This document shows positions 8,649 through 17,609 of a DNA stretch of 64,000 nt, in pieces. Position numbers and translations under genes: made by a program. The DNA comes from Liquorilactobacillus hordei DSM 19519. GTDB taxonomy: Bacteria; Bacillota; Bacilli; Lactobacillales; Lactobacillaceae. The stretch's first letter is position 1. Each line of letters begins with the position of its first letter. The notes under the pieces are model-generated. The model did no database searches. It worked only from the letters and a program-made list of their open reading frames with translations, and had not been told where the DNA came from. The stretch lies in NCBI RefSeq assembly GCF_019443985.1, contig NZ_CP049303.1, positions 2,170,001 to 2,234,000 of the forward strand. Direction: 5' to 3'.

Positions 8649-11600
8649 TTAATTCCTACTCTTTTTTATACCAACCATCGCTCCAATACTACCTAGAATA
8701 GTCAACAGCAGACCCCAAATCGTCACTATACTTTCATTTTTTTCGCCCGTCTGTGGGAGCTCATTTTGAGATTTGTTTCTTGTAGTATCCGAACGCAGTC
8801 CCTTTATCTTAGAACTTTGAATTGCCTTAAACTTATTGTTGACTATTTTTGTGCCCTCAACTTTTTTATTATCAAAACTCAAATTATCAAATTTATTTGC
8901 AGCATTGTTTACACCACTATTGTTATCTAAATTACTATTATTGGAACCCGAATTGCCCTCATTACCATCAGGCTTTTGAGAATTTTCTGCAATTACAGTT
9001 ACAGTTATCGTTTTTGAAATTGTGTTGCCCTGACTGTCTGTATAACTGTATGTTACCTTGTAACTCCCGGCTTTTGTTGTATCTACACTACCACTAACTG
9101 TTATATCTTTTAGATTTATCTGATTACCTTTAGCATCTGTCGCACTGACAAAGTTATCTGCCGCACTCCAACCTGTTTTTGATCCCGCTGTTATCGTACT
9201 GTCTTTTACGTCTAATGCAGTTTGGACTTTTGCATATACATAAACAATACTTTGATCTTGTGCAGTATATACATTGTTATCATTTTTATTTTCTGTTTCA
9301 GTTTTTGCTAAGTAATAACCATCTATTGCAGGTGGAGTAATATCATAGTTATCTCCTATTTTCCCTGTGTATTGTTTTGAGTCCAACAGATTATTCCCAT
9401 TAGCATCAACATACTTAACATCGACTCTTGCGCCATTATTCCAAATACTTTCAATAGGATTCAAAGACAGATTCTCTACATTGACGCTTCCACCTTCTGA
9501 AAATAGTGCGATGCCAGTTGTACTTTGATTACCAATATTTTCTGGACGCATAAAGAAGTTTTGCGTAATTGATTTTTCTCCATCATTTGCAAATGCCTCA
9601 ATACTTGTTTCATCAACATAAACTGTTAATGTGATGGTGCCATTGCTTGTGTCAACGTAAGCATTCATCTTGTCTCGTGAATCTCCCATATTCACCTCGC
9701 CTGTATTTAACCGTTGAACAAAGAAAAGATGGGTTGTTAAATCATAACCGACTGTCATATAATATTTTCCGTCATCAGATATTCTTAATTTAAAACCAAC
9801 CGTTTTAGGTAGATTTTCTGTATTCCAAGAAAATGTCGCACTTACTTTATAAGTTGTATTCTCACTTGACAATTTCTTTTCTTCATTATTAAGAGTAGCC
9901 GAAGCATCATCACTACTGATAACATTAGCATTTTCATTATTTTTTATTTCAGATACAACATTATTTTTTAACAAATATCCGTCAGTTGAGTTTGAATCCT
10001 TTACCAAAGTTAATTCTCTTGGAAGTGTCATATTTCCATACCAAGGTGTAGTTTTAGCTTCCCCTGTATAAGTCCAATTTGATTCCCAACCAAGCATAAC
10101 AGTGCGATTATTACTCATATTTGCGAAGGTTATTCCAGCATAAAAATCTTCACCAGAATCAAATGTCATTGGGTTTGCCATAGTAGTTGAACTTTCTGGA
10201 GTCCAATTACCATTAGCATCAACAGTTCCAACATAATACTGCATTCCTGAGCCAGTTGCATGCGCTCCTTGCTGAACACTGACGCTAAAAATCCATTTGA
10301 TCTCATTTGTACCCGCAACAGTCATTGGGATTAATGCAGGACACTCCCAAACGCCATCTCCAACATCGTTTTGTCTTTGAATAGTAGATGCATATTCCCA
10401 ATTTAATAAGTTTTTAGACTTATAGACCAATGCCTCTTGACCTGATACTACTGTAATTAAATATTGTTTATTTTGAGCATCATATACAACATTAGGATCT
10501 CTAAAATTGGCCGAGTCTCCACCTTTAGATGCTGTAATTGGGATTATCGCTTGAGGATTAGCTGAATTCCCATCTGAAGAATATTGAATAAATGTCTTGC
10601 CGCCATCTAAGCTATACGCAAGATGCTGTTCTTGGATTTCTGTTAAACCAATCCAAGTTCCCCAGCCACCATCTTGGCCATCATTTACCCTCGTAGCAAT
10701 CTGATAATCTGCAGTGTAAAAAGCTAATATCGCTCCTTTTCCTAAACCGCTTACATTTTCTGTATCAACAACAATACTTCCACTAAAAATATCTTTTTCT
10801 CCATTAGCATCTCCCCAATTAGTTGTCGGAGTACCAACATAACGAACTTCTCCATATTGGGCCAAGTTTCCTGTGGTATTAGTATACGTAAAGTCCTCCC
10901 ATGATTGGTTAGTTAGAACTGGTATTGCAACATCTTCTTGTGTCCAATTAATCATGTCTTTACTTACTGCGTGACCCCAAGACATATTTCCCCACTCATT
11001 GCCATCAGGATTATATTGATAATACAAGTTGTATAGACCCGTGGTACTATCATAAAATAACCCATTTGGATCATTCATCCAATTCTCAGATGGTGAATAA
11101 TGAAATTGATTTCTGTATTCCTCATCATACTGTTCATTTGCAACAACATCATTAGTCACTGAACTACTACTTGTTGTTGCTATACTATTACTTACTGTCG
11201 TTGCATCACTGGTATCACTTGTTGCCGTTGTGCTACTGCTTGTTGAAACTGCATTGCTTGTATCACTTGTCGCTGTTGTGCTACTACTTGTTGAGGCTGC
11301 ATCGCTTGTATCACTTGTTGCTGTTGCGCTACTGCTTGTTGAAACTGCATTGCTTGTATCACTTGTTGCTGCTTTGCTACTACTTGTTGAGGCTGCATCG
11401 CTTGTATCACTTGTTGCCGTTGTGCTACTGCTTGTTGAGGCTGCATTGCTTGTATCACTTGTCGCCGTTGTGCTACTACTTGTTGAGGCTATATTGCTCG
11501 TATCATCAGAACTTGCTTGGCTACTTTTACTTAATGCAGTTGCAGATACCGTATCTCCTTTAACGACACTAACCTGATAATTAGAGAGAAGTAGTCCACC

Positions 11601-11684
11601 ACTAATAAAAACAATTGAGAAGACCCAATTTTTACCCTGCTTATACATTTTATAATGCTCTTTTTCATTCGACTTTCTATTCAT
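8649..11684 (-). CDS. cell-wall-anchored GH32 fructan beta-fructosidase (levanase/inulinase type)
   Basis: Extracellular enzyme that should release fructose from fructans or sucrose. In order: a KxYKxGKxW-type signal peptide (residues 1-44), a Ser/Thr-rich low-complexity region of 14-residue repeats (about 60-165), a GH32 five-bladed propeller with WMNDPNG (nucleophile Asp205), RDP (Asp396) and ECP (acid/base Glu447), the GH32 C-terminal beta-sandwich (to about 750), a MucBP-like module, a bacterial Ig-like module, and a sortase signal LPQTG (976-980) with membrane segment and basic tail. The 1011-aa length fits surface fructanases. Its -35 box lies within a cre site, implying CcpA repression. 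Preference for levan or inulin cannot be told. Confidence 0.93.
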   Translation of the reverse strand: MNRKSNEKEHYKMYKQGKNWVFSIVFISGGLLLSNYQVSVVKGDTVSATALSKSSQASSDDTSNIASTSSSTTATSDTSNAASTSSSTTATSDTSDAASTSSSKAATSDTSNAVSTSSSATATSDTSDAASTSSSTTATSDTSNAVSTSSSTTATSDTSDATTVSNSIATTSSSSVTNDVVANEQYDEEYRNQFHYSPSENWMNDPNGLFYDSTTGLYNLYYQYNPDGNEWGNMSWGHAVSKDMINWTQEDVAIPVLTNQSWEDFTYTNTTGNLAQYGEVRYVGTPTTNWGDANGEKDIFSGSIVVDTENVSGLGKGAILAFYTADYQIATRVNDGQDGGWGTWIGLTEIQEQHLAYSLDGGKTFIQYSSDGNSANPQAIIPITASKGGDSANFRDPNVVYDAQNKQYLITVVSGQEALVYKSKNLLNWEYASTIQRQNDVGDGVWECPALIPMTVAGTNEIKWIFSVSVQQGAHATGSGMQYYVGTVDANGNWTPESSTTMANPMTFDSGEDFYAGITFANMSNNRTVMLGWESNWTYTGEAKTTPWYGNMTLPRELTLVKDSNSTDGYLLKNNVVSEIKNNENANVISSDDASATLNNEEKKLSSENTTYKVSATFSWNTENLPKTVGFKLRISDDGKYYMTVGYDLTTHLFFVQRLNTGEVNMGDSRDKMNAYVDTSNGTITLTVYVDETSIEAFANDGEKSITQNFFMRPENIGNQSTTGIALFSEGGSVNVENLSLNPIESIWNNGARVDVKYVDANGNNLLDSKQYTGKIGDNYDITPPAIDGYYLAKTETENKNDNNVYTAQDQSIVYVYAKVQTALDVKDSTITAGSKTGWSAADNFVSATDAKGNQINLKDITVSGSVDTTKAGSYKVTYSYTDSQGNTISKTITVTVIAENSQKPDGNEGNSGSNNSNLDNNSGVNNAANKFDNLSFDNKKVEGTKIVNNKFKAIQSSKIKGLRSDTTRNKSQNELPQTGEKNESIVTIWGLLLTILGSIGAMVGIKKSRN
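11206..11500. repeat. tandem 42-bp repeats coding the Ser/Thr-rich stalk of the GH32 protein
   Basis: About seven imperfect 42-bp units, each coding a 14-residue block such as STSSSTTATSDTSNA, lie between the signal peptide and the catalytic domain. The repeats keep other frames open, producing long meaningless open frames on both strands. Unit number could vary between strains by slippage. Confidence 0.85.
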
Positions 11685-11720
11685 TAGAAATCGTTAGTCC
11701 CCCTTCTTAATAACGATTTC

Positions 11721-11757
11721 ACTATATCATCATTGTATTTTTGTGTAAACGCTTTCT
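11721..11757 (-). promoter_or_regulatory. promoter with overlapping cre site for the GH32 gene
   Basis: On the minus strand TTTACA (11744-11749) and TATAGT (11721-11726) are 17 bp apart. The sequence TGTAAACGCTTTCT at 11744-11757 on the plus strand matches the catabolite response element consensus TGWAARCGYTWNCW at every position and covers the -35 box. This predicts repression by CcpA when glucose is present. Confidence 0.8.
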
Positions 11758-12120
11758 ATAAGTAAAACTATCCTTTTTTGTGCTTAAAAAAAAGAACTTG
11801 TGCTTAAAAGGTAAGTTTGAAATGACACAACAATTCATGATTTCTTTAAGAGATAAAATATAACAGTCATAGTTTATTCTTGTTATTTGCTTGGAGTTAC
11901 GAAATCTACGAGAGCGAAACAAAATTGTGCTCATTATCTCCCATGACGAAATGATTATGAAGTTAGGTGAAATAATAAATATAGCAAATTGATTCTATTC
12001 GACAACAATTCATGCAGATGGATCTTTATACAATTGTTACTCGGATTATCATGATAAAATACTCTAGATTAAACCTATTATTTCGTATTTAATTTTAAAT
12101 GTTATCTTTCAAACTTTAAG
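11758..12120. other. stretch without recognised genes
   Basis: AT-rich sequence upstream of the GH32 promoter. A 70-codon open frame on the minus strand (11722-11934) overlaps the GH32 promoter, has an unremarkable composition and matches nothing I know, so I do not call it. No repeat or RNA element was recognised. Confidence 0.4.
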
Positions 12121-12515
12121 TTAACCGATATAAGAAATTATTAAAGAAAGTGCTATAAATAAAAATCCTAATGCAATAATAAAATTGCCATAATTTAACT
12201 GCTGCACAGTCGGATTTATCGGAACAAATTCAGATTTTTTTTAACCCAAATTATACCTGAACAAGCCTATACATTTGCTAATTGTTAGTAAAAAGAACAG
12301 AACTGCCGCTGATATCACACTTGATTCACTAGCAAACATAAAAAGTTACTTTCTTTACACATTCTAAATTCTATCTTCTGATATTCTTTCTTCGTTTTTT
12401 CGCGTCCAAATTTATTCAGATATTCTATTTTTTCATTTTGTAACCCCATATGAGCCATTAACCTTCCTGTAAAAATTGAAAGTGCTCCTAGACCCAATAA
12501 AATGTACATTATCAT
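12121..12515 (-). pseudogene. disrupted gene for a small membrane protein
   Basis: A frame starting at ATG 12515 (AAAGGAA upstream) encodes a membrane segment MIMYILLGLGALSIFTGRL, then a charged stretch, and stops at 12315. After a one-base shift near 12330 a second hydrophobic segment follows (SSVISAAVLFFLLTI), then an in-frame TAA at 12241-12243, then in the same frame a third segment (NFIIALGFLFIALSLIISYIG) ending in TAA at 12121. This is best read as one protein of about 130 residues with three membrane segments, broken by one frameshift and one stop. The family is unrecognised. Confidence 0.55.
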
Positions 12516-12833
12516 TCATGTATTCCTTTCTGCATTACTAATTATTATTTATATTACTGTTAACCCTATATCTATGCAAAAATGATCTTATCTACTACTT
12601 GCAGCAACAGTTATATCTCCTTCTTGGGCACAAAACATCGCAATTACTATCAATAAGAAAAAAAGACTTTTAACATTATAGTCCTTCGAATTCCTAAATA
12701 TAGCTATGATTTGTTGTACACTTTTGAAAATAATTTTAAAGTTCTAAATATCAGTCTCATTATTTTTTAGACTAATTATAAAATTATTTTTGTTATCTTT
12801 TCCAAGATTAACAGTATAGATTCGCCCATTTTC
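12516..12833. other. stretch without a clear gene
   Basis: The minus strand holds a hydrophobic stretch without a start codon (around 12590-12730, including SLFFLLIVIAMFCAQEGD), which may be the end of another decayed membrane gene. The evidence is too weak to call. Otherwise AT-rich and featureless. Confidence 0.3.
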
Positions 12834-12860
12834 CATGTCCAACTTTTTTAAGGCAGTACA
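12834..12860 (+). mobile_element. solo terminal repeat of the IS150-like element
   Basis: These 27 bp, starting CATGTCCAACTTTTTTAAGG, are identical to the reverse complement of the left end (45376-45402) of the intact IS150-like element. The sequence stops exactly at the IS end and continues as CTTGTGTCACACTCCCC, the same flank motif seen at the other two sites. Nothing else of the element is left. Confidence 0.75.
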
Positions 12861-12933
12861 CTTGTGTCACACTCCCCTGATGCCCCGCTGAAGATCCTCT
12901 TTTTATTGAACTGCAGCCATTATTACATAGTTT

Positions 12934-12977
12934 AAAAAAATACTTACTTTAATGTTGAACAACATTAAAGTAAGTAT
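12934..12977 (-). terminator. intrinsic terminator after truncated membrane gene
   Basis: Seventeen-base arms ATACTTACTTTAATGTT and AACATTAAAGTAAGTAT pair perfectly around GTTC; on the minus strand seven T follow. It lies 18 bp below the stop codon at 12996, supporting that reading frame as a former gene. Confidence 0.8.
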
Positions 12978-12995
12978 CATGGAGAAGAATAAATA

Positions 12996-13314
12996 TCAAA
13001 TGAACAAAATTATAACAGCATTCACTATTATGGGAATCATACAACCAATTACTATTACAATTGTACCAATATACCAAGTATGACGAATATTAACTAGTTT
13101 TTTTGTATAGTTATCATTATTTAATCTTACTATTTTATTTTTCAATACGTCATCTAAGAATAAACTCTCCATTATTACCATCAATGCTATCCACAAAAAA
13201 GCTATAATTTTTTTTGAGCTATAAAAAAAGAGTAGACAAAATATCAGTGATAATATAAGTTTAAAGATTGTTTTTTTATTGTTTTTAATATCGGTAATCT
13301 TATCTCTAAACGAT
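12996..13314 (-). pseudogene. membrane protein gene truncated at its 5' end by an IS
   Basis: The frame is open from the IS boundary at 13314 down to the stop at 12996, giving about 105 residues with three hydrophobic segments (IFKLILSLIFCLLFFY, IIAFLWIALMVIM, GTIVIVIGCMIPIIVNAVII). There is no start codon with a ribosome site on this side; the beginning was removed by the IS. Internal ATGs could only give a 60-70 residue fragment. The family is not recognised. A strong terminator follows. Confidence 0.5.
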
Positions 13315-13346
13315 TGCTCCTATGTCAATAAATGGCACATCTTTTT

Positions 13347-14114
13347 CTAAACACTCGTTCTAATTCTGTCGGAATTAAACCAACTGATGTAATTTGAGGT
13401 TCGGATTACCAAGTCCTCAAAATTGGAAAAAGTTGTTTGAAAGGCAAACTCTCTCTTCAACAATGAGTGAAAAGCTTCAATTGGCCCATTATCATAAGGA
13501 TAACCTTGTTTTGAGTATGAGTGGCTAATCTGATGCCGTTCAAGTAAAGTTTCAACTTCGTTGCTGGTGTACTGTGAACCCATGTCAGAGTGAAAATATT
13601 GTGGCTTTTGATGACATTCAAGCGCCTGATTAATCGTTTCTACAACTAACGGCGCCTCCATCTGACGACCAATCTTGAAAGCAAGAACTTGATGAACCTT
13701 TGGTTCGTAAATAGAACTGAGATAAACCCAGGTTCCTGGACGTAATTCCAAATAAGTAATGTCAGCACGCCATATCCTTGCATTGGGCTGGTGCTTGATT
13801 AAATTGGGGCGTTGTGAATGATCCACATGAGTGCCAGGTTTTTTAAATCGCCGATTCATTAAAGAGTGAATCTCCATTTCCCTCATTAATCGTAAAATTC
13901 GTTTTGACCCAACACAGATGCCTGACTTGCGAAGCACCATCGTTATTCGTGGATAACCATAGGCACGATAATTATTTTCCCAAATCAATTTAATTTTTTC
14001 TTTGAGCTGATTATCAACACGTTCGTGTTGACTAGGTTGATATCTTTTCCAATGGTAATAGGTGCTGCGCGGTAATTTCAGTGCCGAAAGAATAATTGAT
14101 AAGCGGTGTCGCAA
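13347..14114 (-). CDS. IS3-family transposase OrfB, copy 1
   Basis: DDE integrase-type catalytic part of the transposase. HTH_21-like N-terminus, then the rve core with aspartates in WRADITYLEL and HSDMGSQYTS and glutamate in NGPIEAFHSLLKRE. The frame stays open upstream of the marked TTG start and overlaps orfA in the -1 phase; the functional product is probably an OrfAB fusion made by frameshifting at GGGAAAG (14159-14165). It differs from copy 2 by a Cys/Arg change in the GICVGS segment. Confidence 0.88.
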   Translation of the reverse strand: MRHRLSIILSALKLPRSTYYHWKRYQPSQHERVDNQLKEKIKLIWENNYRAYGYPRITMVLRKSGICVGSKRILRLMREMEIHSLMNRRFKKPGTHVDHSQRPNLIKHQPNARIWRADITYLELRPGTWVYLSSIYEPKVHQVLAFKIGRQMEAPLVVETINQALECHQKPQYFHSDMGSQYTSNEVETLLERHQISHSYSKQGYPYDNGPIEAFHSLLKREFAFQTTFSNFEDLVIRTSNYISWFNSDRIRTSV

Positions 14115-14152
14115 TAACTGATCTTCTATGAAGACAAGGCAATTAATTCGTC

Positions 14153-14416
14153 CTAATGCTTTCCCAGTAACACCGCCGCAGCTTTTAAAATTTCAAGTTC
14201 CTCCTTTAATCGCTGATTTTCCTTTTGAAGTTGTTTGAATTCTTTGGACGTTACTTCAGTACCGTCTTCTAGCTCAACTGATTTAGCGCCTTTAACCCAG
14301 TTATGAATTGCGGCTGGAGAAACACCGTATTCCTCGGAAAGCGAGCGAATAGATCTTTTCTCTTCACGATGCATCTTCACAATGCTGGCTTTAAAATCAT
14401 CTTGATATCGTTTCAT
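14153..14416 (-). CDS. IS3-family transposase OrfA, copy 1
   Basis: DNA-binding subunit of 87 aa. HTH_Tnp_1 helix-turn-helix (residues 1-45, with SIRSLSEEYGVSPAAIHNWV) followed by a leucine-zipper-like coil (about 58-82). It ends in LLGKH at the frameshift site. The sequence is the same as in copy 2. Confidence 0.9.
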   Translation of the reverse strand: MKRYQDDFKASIVKMHREEKRSIRSLSEEYGVSPAAIHNWVKGAKSVELEDGTEVTSKEFKQLQKENQRLKEELEILKAAAVLLGKH

Positions 14417-14643
14417 TGGAATGCTCCTATCTTGTTTTATTAATTATGGTACAACTGTTCAGAAATTTATGTACCAAATACTAGGATAGGAGCATTCAAA
14501 CTTCATGAATCACTAGAAGAAAGCAGGAAAGTAATAATTTTTCTTTGTATAATCACTTTGTATTCGTTTACGAAATTATTACACAATAGATACAGTATAT
14601 TATTTTTGGTATAATTGACAAAAATAATATTGGAGGGATTTCT

Positions 14644-15179
14644 TTGCATTCCTACATTGAAATTAATTTTTCCTTATTGCTTTTTGCTGCGTTGTGTCTT
14701 CTTGTGACACTGATATTTTCAAGAAGGGCATCTAAAACTTTAAAAAAAATCAATAAGCCTAAAATTCAATATGCATCTTTAATTAAAAATTATAAAAAAG
14801 ATAACTTAATTTCTATTGATGAAATCAAAGCTCTCTCTGCCATTAATAGCTACCCGTTTCTTTTATTTTTTTTCAGGACATTTTCTTTCAACCTTCTACT
14901 CTTTTTTTCTCCGTTATTATAGCCCTTTTTTATTCTGTATTTTACACCCAAATTAGGCCGCTACTCTTTGTACTATTTCTGTTGTGGGGAATATTTTGGT
15001 TATTGTCCTACATTGTTTTAAAAAGAAAAAATATTAATTTACATTCACAGATAAAAAATAAAAATCCAGTGCTTCTTAGAAATCCTAATATTGTTAATCT
15101 GACTATCCAATACGACCAAAAAATTTTACCACTAATAAAAAAATTACATTTTCTGTCTTGCTTGTTTCAATTTTTATGA
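14644..15179 (+). pseudogene. membrane protein gene split by a poly-T frameshift
   Basis: A TTG start at 14644 follows TTGGAGGGATTTC, and an extended -10 TGGTATAAT lies at 14608-14615. The first frame ends at 14922, but shifting at a run of eight T (14866-14873) continues as QDIFFQPSTLFFSVIIALF through further hydrophobic segments to the stop at 15177-15179. The joined product would be about 178 residues with four membrane segments and basic loops. One extra T restores the frame. It may be a recent mutation, a slippage-controlled gene or a sequencing error. The family is unrecognised. Confidence 0.6.
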
Positions 15180-15209
15180 ATCTCGCATTATCATTGTTGG
15201 TTTCTTTTT

Positions 15210-17432
15210 TTAATTTTTCTCATTTTTGATCACCGCTATTAGAGCTGCAAGTCCGCCTGCAGCTTCTGCTGCTCCAGCAGCTGTTCCCGTTCCTACACCA
15301 GCTACAATCAGAGCTTGAAGCCCTACTATAGCAAGTGCTGTAACTGCTGTAGCTACTGCTACACCAGCAACAATTTCAACACCAGTTGTAATTATTCCAT
15401 TGTAATCAGTTATTGTAGTGTCGTCCATTCCTGTCGGCACAACTTCAATCTTATGGAATATCTCATCAATAATTATTTCATACTCTAGTTCAATAGTTTC
15501 ACCACTGTCGAGTGTATGGTCAAAAGTTGATTTAATATGCAAAGCTATTCCTGCATCGCTGCCCTTAGTAACCGGCTCTACCCAAATTTGACCGTTATTG
15601 ATTAAAGAGGACAATTCAGTCAGTGCTGAATTGATATCCTCTTTATTTATCTCATCACTTAATGCCACAACTCCGGCTATGGTATCCGTAAAATCCGACT
15701 CAAACTTACCATTTGACACATTATAAACTACACCAACATTATCACCTGGCTCTGAAACTGATGCTTCAAATTTAACCTGTACGTAAAAGTCAACAGCAAA
15801 ACCCGGAATTTCGTATTCTTTACTTGTTTTCTCAATCTTTAAACCACTTAAATATGAAAAATCTTTCTGCTGACTTAAAGCGTCAATAATTGTATTAATC
15901 TTTGCTAAATCTTCTGCATTTCCATAACCGCTTTCTCCTCCGACACCAAAACTACCTGTTGCAGTTTCTCTCGCACTTGTTGTCGCGTCCTTATCAATCG
16001 CAAAGTCTCCGATGGAGATCTCTGAGAATTGATCAAATGCCCATTCATCTGGTATTGAATATCCAAGATTTCCGGAATATCCTGTCGACATATCCGAAAT
16101 AAAGGCCTTGGTTGCCAATCCTGCTGAAATAATAGTTGCGGAAACATTTCTAGTTCCATAAATCCCAACCTCATAGCCATACGAAGTTACAATATCATAC
16201 AGAGCTTCAAAATAAACCTTTGCTGATCCTGCAATATCTCCAGCTTGAATATCCGCATCAACTGCAAAGTAGATGACTACTCCTTCTTTAAATCCTAAAT
16301 CTTGTGCAGCATATACTGCTTTTGTCCCATCAGTTTTACCTTGTGCTGCCGTAAAGTACGCTTCTTTGTCTGAAGCCCCATCTTGATAGATTGGAAAAAT
16401 CTTTAATCCCCCGGTTGTAATGGCAGTAATTTCATCTGTTGTTAAATTTTTTGCTCGCTCACTCGTACCGGAACCTACAGTTCCTGTTAAATAACGACCA
16501 ACAATGCTGTAACCTGCATTTTTTAAAGTCGCAATTCTCGTTGCATTTAATTGATATGAGGTATCACAAGCGATTGCGGAACGATCTGGATTACCCGCTG
16601 AAGTCAATAAACTCATAAAGATATCTACACCTGCACTGGTTCCATCTGTAGAATCTAATGCCATTGTTTCTTCAAATTCCTTGACCGCTGCAACAACTGC
16701 AGCATCATAGACTCCATCAAATGCACCCGTATATGCTTTATTATTTACATACAATCCCCATTGCAAGATTCTAACAAAATTATTTGTTGTTCCTTCTTTG
16801 ACAGTTGGTGTATCTTTTTTAGTGGTTGCACCATAAGCACCTGTCGCAACACTTGTACTTATCTTTTCTTCTGCCTGCAACGCATAAATCAAAGCTGAAT
16901 TAGTATCTCGCTGGTAAATTCCATCACATGGCAAGATTCCTGTATACGCTAAATAATCATGATTCAATTGTTGTTGCATTTCGCGAACTTTGGCATCGCC
17001 GCCCGTTAGTAAATCAAAAGAACTCATATTTAACAAAGCTGCCATAAAATTACCATCTACTGAGCTACTTGTATCTGCAAGTCCTGCCTTTGTTTTCATT
17101 GTAGTCACTGCAGAAGCCGTATCAGCTGAGAACTTACCATCAAATTCTCCTGGTGTGATTCCCTTACACCAAAATCCTCCTTGAATAATATACGCAATAT
17201 TGCCTGTATAACCAACTACAATTGTTTTAGTGATATTATTGAATTTTTGTTTACTTGTTGGTCCAAAATTATTGACCAAACCTGTGATTCCAAGTTCATG
17301 TTGTAACGCCCTTGTTAACCCATAAACTGTTCCCCAGCCAGTAAGTCCATCTTCTGTTACACTACCAAAACCACTGACTCCTCCATACGTTTTGTTTAAC
17401 CATTGTTGTGTTTCTAATACCATTTGATCCAT
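15210..17432 (-). CDS. DUF1906 (Rv2525c-like) glycoside-hydrolase-like protein with peptidoglycan-binding repeats
   Basis: A 740-aa protein. Residues 1-275 hold three or four peptidoglycan-binding-like repeats (TQQWLNKTYG, GVYDAAVVAAVKEFE types). Residues about 285-490 form a DUF1906 TIM-barrel-like domain (AIACDTSYQLN, YSIVGRYLTG, IFPIYQDG, VIYFAVDADI, VGIYGT), related to GH25-like lysozymes. A beta-rich domain follows (530-660), then two hydrophobic segments rich in Ala and Gly (about 675-735). No signal peptide is visible. The promoter contains a LexA-type box. Role is inferred: a cell-wall-acting or lysis-related protein made on DNA damage. A scrap of a paralogue lies at 4.9 kb. Confidence 0.8.
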   Translation of the reverse strand: MDQMVLETQQWLNKTYGGVSGFGSVTEDGLTGWGTVYGLTRALQHELGITGLVNNFGPTSKQKFNNITKTIVVGYTGNIAYIIQGGFWCKGITPGEFDGKFSADTASAVTTMKTKAGLADTSSSVDGNFMAALLNMSSFDLLTGGDAKVREMQQQLNHDYLAYTGILPCDGIYQRDTNSALIYALQAEEKISTSVATGAYGATTKKDTPTVKEGTTNNFVRILQWGLYVNNKAYTGAFDGVYDAAVVAAVKEFEETMALDSTDGTSAGVDIFMSLLTSAGNPDRSAIACDTSYQLNATRIATLKNAGYSIVGRYLTGTVGSGTSERAKNLTTDEITAITTGGLKIFPIYQDGASDKEAYFTAAQGKTDGTKAVYAAQDLGFKEGVVIYFAVDADIQAGDIAGSAKVYFEALYDIVTSYGYEVGIYGTRNVSATIISAGLATKAFISDMSTGYSGNLGYSIPDEWAFDQFSEISIGDFAIDKDATTSARETATGSFGVGGESGYGNAEDLAKINTIIDALSQQKDFSYLSGLKIEKTSKEYEIPGFAVDFYVQVKFEASVSEPGDNVGVVYNVSNGKFESDFTDTIAGVVALSDEINKEDINSALTELSSLINNGQIWVEPVTKGSDAGIALHIKSTFDHTLDSGETIELEYEIIIDEIFHKIEVVPTGMDDTTITDYNGIITTGVEIVAGVAVATAVTALAIVGLQALIVAGVGTGTAAGAAEAAGGLAALIAVIKNEKN

Positions 17433-17465
17433 CTTTAAAACTTCCTTTCTTGTAAGATTGACATT

Positions 17466-17505
17466 ATCTTAAACCCGGATTTTCACGCAATCAAACATAC
17501 GTTCG
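17466..17505 (-). promoter_or_regulatory. promoter with LexA/DinR-type SOS box
   Basis: On the minus strand TTGATT (17489-17494) and TAAGAT (17466-17471) are separated by 17 bp. Overlapping the -35 box is CGAACGTATGTTTG (17492-17505), matching the Firmicutes SOS box CGAACRNRYGTTYC at 13 of 14 positions. The ribosome site AAGAAAGGAAG follows before the ATG at 17432. This predicts repression by LexA. Confidence 0.7.
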
Positions 17506-17527
17506 TGCTTTTTGCAAAAATTTTATT

Positions 17528-17578
17528 AAAAAAGGGCCAAATCCATGAATGAGTGCTCCATGATTAGGTCCTTTTTTT
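17528..17578. terminator. bidirectional terminator after integrase remnant
   Basis: GGGCCAAATCCATG pairs with CATGATTAGGTCC, flanked by A-rich and T-rich runs on either side, so it can work on both strands. It separates the integrase remnant from the SOS-box promoter. Confidence 0.75.
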
Positions 17579-17609
17579 GATAATAATATACTTCTTAATC
17601 TTCTGCTAA

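Larger units (their letters stand above)
13315..14494 (-). mobile_element. IS3-family insertion sequence, copy 1 (1180 bp)
   Basis: Ends read TGCTCCTATGTCAATAAATG and, inverted, TGCTCCTATCCTAGTATTTG, giving imperfect terminal inverted repeats. It carries overlapping orfA and orfB with a GGGAAAG slippery heptamer at the junction. It is nearly identical to the copy at 22096-23275. The flanks are GAT on the left and TTC on the right, so no target duplication survives, which suggests a deletion or rearrangement beside this copy. Confidence 0.92.

Noticed and set aside
11171..11577. Long open frames on both strands over the GH32 repeat region
   Set aside because: They arise because a 42-bp repeat is a multiple of three and keeps all frames open; their Leu/Tyr- or Gln-rich products have no ribosome site and mirror the Ser/Thr repeat.
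11722..11934. 70-codon open frame on the minus strand
   Set aside because: It runs across the GH32 promoter and cre site, and its product has no recognisable domain or clear membrane pattern; the GGGAGATA before it is not enough.
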